Shown here piece by piece: positions 24,497 through 35,302 of a stretch of 64,000 nucleotides of DNA (position 1 is the stretch's first letter; the number at the start of each line of letters is the position of its first letter). The DNA is from Lathyrus oleraceus (taxonomy: Eukaryota > Streptophyta > Magnoliopsida > Fabales > Fabaceae): assembly GCF_024323335.1 (NCBI RefSeq), contig NC_066579.1, forward strand, positions 128,238,854-128,302,853, written 5' to 3'. A program made the translations under genes and the position numbers. The notes beneath the pieces are model-generated. The model saw only the letters and a program-made list of their open reading frames with translations, had not been told where the DNA came from and searched no databases.

Positions 24497-25750
24497 TATT
24501 TGTTTATTTGTTTGCTTTGTTTCTGTTTATGGTCTTAGGACCTTAAAACACCTAATAACAACAAAAAAATCCTAAAAGACATGTTGGTGGACTGTTGGAC
24601 TTGATCTGAACTTTTGGACTTAGGATAGGCAACTTTCCTATGCTTTGAGGATTTGGCCAATGCCACTATCTGAGATTGAGCTATCCTTGCCTGTACCTTT
24701 CATCTGATACAATAAACCTTGAGTGCTTTTGGCTCAGTTGTCACTTTGACTTTGTGTTTACTTGTTATACCGTTATTATTGTTGATGTCTGATGATTATT
24801 TTGAGTTGATCAAGGAATATTTCATCCGATGCATTGGAAGAAGTTGAAGACTGCTATCTATTGGAGTTGCTTGCTTGGATATTCTGGCTATCTTTATATG
24901 ATGCCATGGCCTTCATATAATTGCTTGGATATTGCTTATGTTTGTTGTCTGCTAAAAGTCCAAAGAAAAATGGGTTTTATATGACATTCTTGTCTGTTGG
25001 ATTGCATCCCATTGGTCAGATTTTTTCAACTCTCAACTTTTAAATTCTTGTCTAGGATAGTCCCTTCATCTCCTCCCACTTCTTAAATTTCAAAATCTCT
25101 CCCTCTTTTCAAAACCTTCTTTGTTTGTGTTTTCCAACTTAGACATGTTTTAATGATTAGAAACTTTGGCCTTATGCCAATAAATTTTCAAACTTTTCTT
25201 AAATCAAATTTGTAAATGAATCTAACCATATTGACTTAAATTTCAAAAAAGACAAAAAGAACTAACATCCTCATCCAAAACTTTGGCCTTTTGTTCCTTC
25301 TTATTAAACTCTTGATTAAAATCAATTCACCAACTTCTTTGAAATTTTTACCACGAACTACGAGGTTTTGATCCCTCATTTTTATGTTGGTACGTAGGCA
25401 CAAGACCGAAGGTCTTGTCAAACACAAAAATATAATTAATGAATTATTTTCCCATCCCCTCACACTATATTTTTACCAAACATCATTTTGACCAAAACAC
25501 TTGCACACAAAAAAGGGCTCCCTAGGAGTACCTAGGACACTTTGGATGCTAACACTTTCCCTCTGTGTAACCAACCCCCTTACCTGAAATCTCTGGAATT
25601 TTATTAGTTTTGATTTTAAAACTTCTTACCTTTAAGTTTTGTTTGTGCTTTTGCCATTTTCCTTTGGAAACAATAAAAGCGCGGTGGCAACTCTGGTTTT
25701 ATTGACGTCAAGTTTATCCGTAGCTTGATGGTCATGAATTTACCGCTACA
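21757..25750 (+). mobile_element. E7: collapsed Ogre element in plus orientation
   Basis: Two LTR fragments lie head to tail in plus orientation. The first, 21757-22742, is the last 986 bp of an Ogre LTR, ending TTTACCACTACA; its front part is displaced by E6. The second, 22743-25750, starts in mid-LTR at GTAGGCAAC and ends TTTACCGCTACA. No primer site, internal region or LTR front half separates them. This is best read as 5' and 3' LTRs joined after loss of everything between. It is the only element here in plus orientation. Its expected right duplication is GTCTG (25751-25755), in E5. Confidence 0.78.
24368..24515. repeat. TA microsatellite with 24-bp inverted repeat
   Basis: A long TA run (24368-24438) is followed by a 24-base arm (24439-24462, starts GCAAACAAATAAACAAATAA), more TA, and the exact inverse arm at 24492-24515. 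The whole can fold into a perfect hairpin. Homologous places in the other Ogre LTRs have only short TATATA. Confidence 0.85.
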
Positions 25751-26699
25751 GTCTGGTTCATGTTTTTTTAACAAAAGGATATAAGGCTAAAAGTTTAATT
25801 TCAACCCACCCATTCTACTTGATAATCTCTAGTCCTACGCTCAATTACATTGGCACGCACATTCAATTCCCAAGAGAGTTTGAGGGCGTAAGGGTAAAGA
25901 CGAGGATTCAAGATAAAACTTTCTTGAAACGGCAATCACCTTATTCTGTTTTTGTTGAGGACTTTGGTGATCTATTTTGTTTTATTTTTATTCCTAATTT
26001 TTCCTGAACTGCTTCTTAGAAGCTTTTGATCCATCGGAATGCCCTGTTTTTTGCCTAAATCATTTTGTGGTGTTTGACTTAGTGGACTTTTATTTTTTGA
26101 TTTTGTTGAAAAGTTGTGAATGCCATGTTATTGGTGGATGGGGATCAACCAATATAATTTATCTTGGATTTTTCACGACTTCTTAGACACTTCAAGTTGT
26201 GTGTGAAGGATAACATATGGTTGATCTCCTAAGGTGGGATGTTTTCTCTTGCAATTTGAATTTAAAGTCATATTAACTTAACAAACTACCATGCCCCTGG
26301 TTAAGATTAAGGGTTTTAATTCTGAAAGAAACACCAACTTCTACACTTAAAGTGGTTGACTAGGGACTAACTCTTTATGGTTTTAGTGTTTAGGGATTTA
26401 AAACAATGCCTTATATCACCGACAAAATTTTATTTGTAAGCATACTGTAATGATTTCGGGTATTTTGTTTTCATCATCCTCCCTCCAATCTTTGCTAAAG
26501 AAAAAGTTTGATAAAGAAAAGTGAAATGGGAGAAAATATTTGTTTTGCTTTTTATATAAATAGAAAAATGAGTGAATATGAACGGATTAATTCAAAAGAT
26601 GCATAAACATTTCATTAATCTTACCATTCAGAGTATATAAACTTAAAAGTAAACAAAGTGCTTAACATGCAAAGAAATAACAAAATACAAAGAAATAAA
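25751..26699 (-). other. E5 non-coding stretch downstream of gag
   Basis: No coding frame extends through it. The left part (25751-26450) is unassigned. The right part (26490-26680) resembles the E6 spacer. If the linker and protease of a complete Tat element followed gag, they would be expected here, so E5 is either a shortened form or spliced and diverged. Confidence 0.4.
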
Positions 26700-28531
26700 T
26701 GATCAGCATCGTCAAAATGCGCTTTATCTTCTGCTTTACTGGATTTATGAGGTATCTTGCTTCAGGCTTCACTCTCCATGTCTTGGAAGAGGGTTTCTTT
26801 AGACGTTCGGGCCCACATCTTTGAAAGATAAGATCTTACTGTTGATTAGCTCTTGAACCTTTCCTTTCAAAACATAACAACCTTCCAGCGAATGCCTTGG
26901 TGCTCCCTCTTGGAACTCACAATGTGAATTAGGGTCATACCCGGGGGGTATGACTCTGGTACATGAGGAAGAGACCTGGTAACAATCACACCCTTCTGAA
27001 TTAGAGACGGGAATAGCTGATCATAGCTCATGGGGATTGGGTTAAATTGAGTTATTTCCCTCATATTATAGTTTTGATTGACTGATGCATTATGGTTTTG
27101 AGGAGCTCGGGGCCTTGGGTGTTATAAGGACAAGCAATAGGCATTGGTTGGTATTGACGAGTTACCGAGTTCTGCTGGTACCCTTGAGCAAAAGGCGGCT
27201 TTTGCTGGTAAATAGGCACAACAACAACTACATATGGTTGTCGACCAAACTGCATAGGATAAGTGGGTTGTTGATAAGCGAACTTTTGTTGTTGCTTCTT
27301 CTGCGATTGGATTTTTCTACGATTAGTAGAGACAACATTTGTCTCACCTTCCTTTTTCTTCTAAAAACCTCCGAAAAATTTCCTAGCATTGTTGTTGGAA
27401 GTTTCGACAGCAGTTATCATCTTGACATTTTTCATCCCCAAGCTCAACCTTTATAGCCACGACAACTAGGTCAGAGAAACTTAGCGGTACGTTACTCACC
27501 ATTCTTTCATAAAATATAGGCTTCACAATGTCGATGAACCAATCCACAAATTCGTTCTCGGCAAGAGGTCGTTCAACTTGTGAGGCCACCTTTCTCCACC
27601 GTTGTGCGTATTCCTTGAAAGACTCGTTGTCTTTCTAGGACATGCTAAGAAACTATCTTATATCCAGGGCCATATCCATGTTATATTTGTAGTGCTTGAT
27701 GAAGACATTAGATAAGTCTAGGAAGCATCAGATACAACTCTGGTCAAGGCTCAAATATCATTTGGAGGAAGCACCCTTCAAGCTATCTTGAAAATAATGT
27801 ATCATCAGTTTGTCATCCTCGACATGTGCAACCATCTTTCTATAGTATATAAGGAGATGGATTTTGGGGAATGAATGACCCTCATACTTATCGAAATCAG
27901 GGGTCTTGAATTTCATGGGGATCACAAGATCGGATACCAAGCACAATTCTTTGGAAGCAACACTAAAGACTATGTCGCCTTCCAGAGCTCTCAATCTTTT
28001 CTCAAGGATATGGTAATTTTCTTGTATGCCCTTAATATCATTACATCTTTCATCCTCTTCAACATAAGATTCAGGAGCATGGTATATTTGATGTTGATAT
28101 TCAAATTGTGGTTGTACATGTGTATGGATGATTGGTGGAACGATCGTCTGGACCACAGGATGCGCCTCGGTGGCGAAGGGTAAAGGTATCACTTGTTGCA
28201 TGGACTGCATAACACCTGAGACTCCTTCAAATAGTGGTGTGTATCTAGGAGGTAGACCAAAATTTGGCCAAGTAGAAGGCACAATTCTTGAAGGTTAAGG
28301 CTCGAAGATAGGACCAGATACCTTTGGAATTCTTGTTGCTTGAGGAGTGTCCAACTTGGTGGATAGAGCTTGAACCATCTCCATGATCTAACCCATATTT
28401 CCTCTTAGATCATCGAGTTCTTAAATTACCCTTTATAGTTCTTCTTCTTGACCAATCATCCTTTGACGAGCGTTGGCTCGAGTATTGTAGCGGTGTTTAG
28501 GACTCGGGGTGAAACTGAAGGAAGAAAACAT
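26700..28531 (-). pseudogene. gag: E5 gag
   Basis: It starts with ATG at 28531 (MFSSFSFTPSPKHRYNTRAN), matching the HQYNTRAN block of E3 Gag. Four in-frame stops fall in the first 80 codons. Next come a Pro-rich segment, then VIPMKFKTPDFDKYEGHSFP, MIHYFQDSLKGA, the capsid parts EYAQRWRKVASQVERPL and FYERMVSNVP, a Gln-rich tract, and MSYDQLFPSLIQKGVIVTR near the C-terminus. Several frameshifts and stops separate these pieces (about 27758, 27640, 27383, 27061). It is more decayed than E3 Gag. No zinc knuckle or protease is recognisable. Confidence 0.8.
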
Positions 28532-28680
28532 AATGAGTTTTTGATTGATTATGTATGCATGCTAATGAATATAGATATAATGGTATGAAAATGGATGCAA
28601 TGCATTTTTGTTTGTTTTAGGTATAGGTTAAAAGGTCCAAGGTATGGATGAATCTGATTGCTTTCCAAAAAATGGTTCTC

Positions 28681-28685
28681 ACCGG
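28681..28685. repeat. E4 target site duplication, left copy
   Basis: ACCGG, identical to 40455-40459 on the other side of E4. Confidence 0.93.
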
Positions 28686-31600
28686 TGTAGCGGTAAATTC
28701 ATGACCATCAAGTTATTAATTAACTCGACATCAATAAAACCAGGGTCGCCAACGCGCTTTTTGTTTTTTCCAAAGGAAAAGGGAAAATGTATGAACAAAA
28801 CCCAAAGATAAGAAGTTTTCAAATCAAAACTAATAAAATGTCAGAGATTACAGGTAAGGGGGTTGGTTACACAGGAGGAGGGTATTAGCACCCAAAGTGT
28901 CCTAGGTACTCCTAGGGAACCCTTTTTTTTGTGCAAGTGTTTTGGTCAAAAGATGTTTGATAAAAATATAGAGTGAGGGGATGAGAAAAGAATTCACTAA
29001 TTATATTTTTGTGTTTGACAAGACCTTTGGTCTTATGCCTATGTACCAACATAAAGATGAGGAATCAAAACCCCGTAGTTTGTGGTAAAACTTTCAAAAG
29101 AAGTTGGTGGATTAATTTTAACAAAGGTTTAAAAGAAAAGGGCACAAAATGGCCAAAGATTTAAATGAGGTTGTTAATTTTTTTTGTCTTTTTGAAATTG
29201 GGGTCAATATTATTAAGTTTATTCACAGGTTTGATTAAGAAAGAATTTGAAAATTCATTAGCCTAAGGCCAAAGTTTCTACTCATTAAAAAACAAGTCTA
29301 AGTTTGAAATCACAAGCAAAGAAGGTTTTGAAAAGAGGGAGAGATTTTGAAATTAAATAATGGAAGGAGATGAAGGGACTACCCTAGACAAAAAAAGTTA
29401 AGAGTTGAAAAGATATGACCAATGGGATACAATTCACAAGACAAGAATGTCATATAGAAACTTATTTCCTTTGGACTTTTGAGCAAGAAATAAGCATAAT
29501 CAAGCATCCAAGAAAATCATATGAAGACCAAGGCATCAAATAAAGATATCCATAATATCCAAGCAAGCACTCCAATAGCTAGCAGTCTTCAATGTCTTCA
29601 AATGTATCAGATGAAAATATCCTTGTGGCAGACTCATAGAAACAATCATCAAACATCAATAAAATAATAGTATAACACCTTAAGCCTAGAGGCAAAGTAA
29701 CAAATGAACCAAGGGTACTCAAGGTTTGCATCAGATGAAAGGCACAAGCAAGGATAGCTCAGTCTCAAATAGTAGCATTGGCCAAGTCATCAAAGCATAG
29801 GGAGGTTGCCTATTCTAAGTCCAAAAGTTAATATCAAGTCCAATAGTCCAGCAAGATATTTTTTAAGGTTTTTGTTGTTATTAAGTACTTTATTGTCCTA
29901 AGACCACAAATACAACAAAGTCAAAAACACACAATATATACAAGCACAAATGATTTTGCTCAAGTGAGCAAAGTGAAAATGACTGAAACATAAACATCTC
30001 ACATGAAATGTAAATGGCAATGAATGATAAAGGTAATGAAGTTTAAATTGCATTAAGTAAATGACTTGAAAGTAAAGCAATATTAATAAGGAGTTAGTCA
30101 AATGTTAGTGAGGAATTCAATTTGTTTAAGTCATTCTTTGGAGAACAATCAACCATTCATTCACAAGTATGAATACATGAACCAAGACATCATCCATGAG
30201 AAGGGCTCCAACTTGGATAAATCAACAAGTATGTCACTAGCTCTCATGAATAGAAAAAAGGTCAAGTCTTCACACAATACCATGAAGAATGGGAGACTTA
30301 CAATCTCACTTACAAGAATGTTGTTCCTTTTAGGATAAATTTAGCTCTATGTTAAGCAATCATAATTTGACTTATGTAGAAGTTACAACTATCTGAGGTC
30401 GGGCAATAAAAATATTGGTGTTAATGCATGTTAGAGACATGGTACAAAGAACCAAGTTCCTAAAACATACCACACACAAAAATAAAGTGGGAATGACCTA
30501 TCTCATCCAGGCTCATGTTGATTCATCTGACACAAAGTCATTGATGAATCAACTAGCATTTGACTTGTAGAAAATTCATTGGTCAATGATGGATTGGGGA
30601 AGAATAGGGATGAAGATGAAGAGGAAAGGGGAAATAGAAACCCAAATTGATCATAAGAGGAAATTTATCTGATCAATACTATCCATTCATTTTGAGGGAT
30701 GAAATGTACATTTCATCAACCCCCTAAATCCAATAGTATTGATCAAATGGAAGTTCAAATCAACCATGATCAGGCCAAACAGAAAGTCAAACATCACAAA
30801 GTCAATCAAATGGCTCAATAATATTTTAAATAATTAATCAATTAAAAATCAAATTAAAAATGAATTAAAATGCATTTTTCAAAATTCAAAACCTCAAATC
30901 CCTTCAAATCACTAAATAAATGGCCAAGGGATTTATCCTAGGTCAAACAAAGTCAAAGGACCTTAGACAAAAATTTCAGAATTTTTGGAAAGTCATAAGT
31001 ATTTTAAAATATTTAAAAACAAGTCAAAAATAATTTAATTCACAAAAAATACCAAAGTTAATCCAAAAAATGATTTTAATTCAAAATATGGAATAGGAAA
31101 GTATTTAAAGATTTTTGGTGAAAGTCCCATATTTTTTGGATTAAAAATGGATTTAATATGAATTAAACAAAATATGGTAATTAAATTAAAATCAGAATTA
31201 ATAAAATAAATGGATAAAAGATGGCCCATCAAATCTCCTTCATTAATTGAGGTGGAAGATCTGATGGCCACGCGCTTAGGGACTACCAAACACGTGAGTC
31301 AATGCGCTGCAACAAGAGTCAAATAAAACAAAGGCCCTGATTAAAACGTGGATGCATGATCAGATGGATGGGAGAGCGCCAACACATCACCGGAGCTAAG
31401 GCTCCGGTAATCTTATCCAGTGGACCTCACCTGACTGGTCCACCACCAACTTTCATGAAAATAAAAGATGCATATACGATTTTGAAGATAAAAATGCCAG
31501 GAATCCAAATTTGCCCTCAGAATTTTCCAATTCTCACTATATTGAAAGATACGTGGAATTGAAAATTAAGGAATTTGAACTGAGTTGCTTCAATTTGACC

Positions 31601-33476
31601 TAAAAGTAACTCAATCGTGTTTCCTACATTAGTAGGTCTTCAGACAACCAAAGAATAAGAAAAAGAGTGGAGAATTAAGGGATAATTGGAGAAGAGAAAA
31701 TCCAAAAAATTCACCTTCTGTTTATTTCAATTGAGCTTGATCTCTCTTCTAATTTGGCTTGGCTTTCCTCTAACAACTTGCAGGAAGTGAAATGAATGAT
31801 CAAAGGGCTTGGTTCTTGGAGTTTCAATTCCAAAATAGAATGAGAGTTGAAACTCGATTTCAAGAGAAATCATCAAGTTTATCCTTTCAATGGAGGTTAG
31901 GGAAGAATCGAGTCAAAGCTTGGTCAAGGGGATCCCCATTCCGAGCTCAAGGACCATGTATTTATAGGCTACCAATTGCTTTCTACGCCATTTCAAAGTT
32001 TGCCAAAAATAGAAATGCCATGGTGCCTACTTGCATGGGCGTGTACAAGGCCCATGAAATGATGCAAAAGGTCCAAATTCAAATCCAAATGATGCTGAAA
32101 CAATAACATGGAACCATGCAATGTTGATTTGAAAATTGGTCATGAAATCTTCCAAATGGGGCCATGCATTACACTCATGTGCAAGTCACTCAAAAATTAT
32201 TAAAATTCCATGATCTTAGACTCTTTAGAAAGGTAACATGAAGGGGAGCAACTTTGTTGTTGAAACTTTTTCCATTTGGAGCTTGGATCATGATGAATTT
32301 TGAGGTGGAAGTTGGAAGAATCAAACATAGTTGAAAATTTTCTAAGTTAAAAGTCAAATGACCACTTTTTCCACCTTGAATAACTTTTGCTATGAGCTTC
32401 AAATGAAAATGGTTGATTCTTCAAAGTTGTATATATTTCATTCCTATTTAATTTGGTCAAAAATTTGACACCATTTGAATCTTGCATGAAGGAGTTATGA
32501 ATTTTAGAAGTTGAGGAAAATTGCTTGTTCAATGATGATGGCCCAAAATGACCTATAATGTTTCCTCTTGGTACATGACCTTGAAAGTAGAATTTGGCAT
32601 TTCTAAAAGAAGAAAAGTTGGATAATACCTATTGAAATTGATCATGAAACTTGTATGGCCTTCATATCATAAAAATTGAGCAAGTTATGGTTCTTGGAAA
32701 TTGACCTTCTATCTAGGACACAAACAAAATGACCTATACTCCTTCACCATAAAAAGTGACTTTCCAATCAAACTTAGATATTGATTCCAACATTAAAGTT
32801 GTTTGTAATGTCATAAAGAGTAACTTTTATTTTGTAAGCATTTTCATATGACAAATATTGTAGGAGATAGGGTCTAGGGAATCCCAGATTGACTAGTTGA
32901 CTTTCTCTGGTCAGCCTCTTTGAACCAACTTGCAAACATGAAGTTATTTTGATCTTTGGGGATCATGGAGGATCATATATGCTTGATATGAATTATAATG
33001 AAGTATACCTTGAGATATTTGACCAATTGTTGAAGAACTTGTTGAGGAAGGCACATAAGAACCTAGATGAATTAGGATTTCCCTGACAAACAAGCTTCAA
33101 ACTCTTGATGGATTCTTGGTCAAAATGATAAGTAAAGAACATGGGGATCCATATATGATACTTAGAACCATTGTGAACCTTTTATTGATTGATCTCCTGC
33201 ATTGAGGGTCTCAAAACATAGATATTAACTTGATGAGGCATAGGTGGACACACACACTACCTATAAAAGAAACAAAGCTACACTAGACATATTTTTGGTA
33301 TTTTCGTTAGTAAACAAAAGAAAATAAAGTATGATACAATCAAAAGTGCTTGGTGATCTTCTCCCAATACAAACCCAATGAATGAGGGGTGAGGAGGATA
33401 CCAAGGTGTGATCCCAAAGCCAATGCAAATGATGAGATAGCATGAGGTATCTTAGGGTCAAAATTGGGGTCTTACA
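28686..33476 (-). repeat. E4 3' LTR, 4791 bp
   Basis: It runs from TGTAGCGGTAAATTC to GGGGTCTTACA on the plus strand. It is clearly similar to the right LTR along its length, with scattered substitutions. It holds the empty site CTTACAAT (30297-30304) corresponding to the MITE insertion in the partner LTR. TATA motif at 31959-31967. Confidence 0.93.
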
Positions 33477-33488
33477 GCTGCCCCTATT
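33477..33488 (-). other. E4 polypurine tract region
   Basis: The coding strand reads AATAGGGGCAGC directly before the 3' LTR. This is the expected priming site for plus-strand DNA synthesis. Confidence 0.65.
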
Positions 33489-33990
33489 TAACATTATTCT
33501 AGCCGAGGATGTGAAGGTTAAAATCTTTGTATCAACTCGGTTGAATGGACTTAAATAACAACATCAAGAAACAAATTTTGGTCCCTAAGAGACCTCATGA
33601 TGCATGTGATATGAATGCAAAAAATAATCTTTGTGGGGAGTACGTTGCCACAAAGAAAAAGAATCCGGAGAGACCTAAAGTCCGCAGGAGCGTAATACAT
33701 TCCACAAGGGAAACTCATTGGGGAGACAGAGACTCTGAGGATAAAAGTTATGCGTAGGCCAGGCTACAACTTGAAAACAGTTGGAGACACGAGAGAATTT
33801 TCAATGAAAATAAATCAATGGAAAGACTCAGACTGGGGAGAAATAAATTTGTAGGGGACGAGAGTAGATCTGAACAAAGTCGAAATACCCAAGCCAAAAG
33901 GAAATTAAATTTCATAAAGATATACGAACCCAAACTCAATTGGGGAAGAAAAACTTCAACGTAGGAGTAAAAGAGATATATTATCTACCA
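33489..33990 (-). other. E4 3' untranslated region, non-repeated part
   Basis: No gene is visible. Position next to the polypurine tract identifies it as the 3' untranslated region of an Ogre element. The short ORFs here are chance. Confidence 0.6.
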
Positions 33991-34257
33991 CCGGCTACTG
34001 GGTAAGAAGATAACACATTTGGGACAGAGGGACATCCGTTACCGGTTAGGGTAAACATATCAAATATGAATCAATGAGGGAAATGAGGAATACTCATTAT
34101 CGGTTACTGGGTAAGAATAACCTATTGGGTAAAAAGAAATCAAATAGGATTTACAACTACCTTTTTACTGGGTAGAAAACCAAAAAGAGAGTATTCGTCA
34201 CCGGTTAAAGTGAATATATCAAGGATAAACTCAAAGAAAGAATATTTGTCATCGGTT
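33991..34257. repeat. Degenerate ~50-bp tandem repeats in the E4 3' untranslated region
   Basis: CCGGTTA/TCGGTTA repeats begin at 33991, 34042, 34100, 34201 and 34252, spaced 51, 58, 101 and 51 bp. Many are followed by CTGGGTAAG-like sequence. Tandem repeats in the 3' untranslated region are a known habit of Ogre elements and a source of Fabeae satellites. Confidence 0.7.
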
Positions 34258-34416
34258 AAAAGCTTCGACCATATTAGTAGATAATACGGACAAAAGCTTC
34301 CCATGACGTTGCTTGAAGTCCAATGGATCTAATACAAAGGATGAAAACTTCCTTAGCTCTTTCAAGTTGGGACACCTAAAATTGTACTTCTTAGTGTTCC
34401 TTCGTCCATAATCCAT
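34249..34416 (-). pseudogene. E4 ORF1 remnant, 53 codons
   Basis: It begins MDYGRRNTKKYNFRCP at ATG 34416-34414 and matches E3 ORF1 without gap through DPLDFKQRHGKL and about ten residues more. Homology then ends at the deletion junction (34252-34262), and a chance stop follows three residues later. The start and reading frame are intact. It shows where the ORF1 start lies in this family. Confidence 0.88.
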
Positions 34417-35275
34417 GATCTGAAAATATTTGCAAACGGACCTTAGTTTCCTTGAAATTTATTTTCTGGGATGAATGTTATGATGCGTATGTCTGCATGA
34501 ATGCAACAATCAGACACAAAGGGATAACACACAAGGCAAACACAAACAAAGGTCAAGGGATGGATCAAGTCATCATCAAGATCAATCATCCATTTGTGTG
34601 GATTATGGTTTTCACCTTATCAAAACCCAAGTTCCATTGATATTATTGAGACCGATCGGATCAACCAAGAATCAAAGGGTTTGTTGTGAGTCACGAGCAT
34701 GGAGTCGGGTTAAGAACCATCCAAAAGGAGTGTACTAAGGATGAAAACCTGTAGATCATGTTCTAAAAAAAGTTCCCAGAGTCGTGATCCCATCTATCAG
34801 ATACTATAGGTTAGAATGATTGACTCATCAACCCATAGTATTCTCAAGAGAAACTCGAATGAGTGTAGTATCGTGTAACAACTATTATCAAGTCTACATT
34901 TAAACAGCGTCCGCACTATGTCCTAAATAGGCCAAGTTGGGTTAAATGTTCTACGGTCCTCAGCTTTTCGAACCCCCAAATTAGAGAAAGTAATGCATAT
35001 CCACGACTTACTCGTGTGACATCAATAACTCCAAAGAGGTCTCCACTGAGCGGGGGATCTCATGTCAACTCTTTTAGGAATACTCCTTCAAAGCCAACAT
35101 GACTATACCACCCTCTTATCTTAAATTGCACTCAAGTTCGGGTTAGAACTTATCTCACCACACAGAGATCACCAAGCATAATAGACAGAGTATCACATAA
35201 ATAGTATATACAAACAAACATCAAACATACAAATATATACACACAAAAAACTAGTCTAAACCCACTGAGGATTAT
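34417..35275 (-). other. E4 untranslated leader
   Basis: Collinear with the E3 leader (10835-11675). Non-coding. Confidence 0.82.
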
Positions 35276-35293
35276 TCCCCAACAGAGTCTCCA
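35276..35293 (-). other. E4 primer binding site (tRNA-Arg, decayed)
   Basis: The plus strand TCCCCAACAGAGTCTCCA differs from the E3 site at two positions. It lies 9 bp from the LTR. Confidence 0.82.
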
Positions 35294-35302
35294 TTTTATT
35301 TT

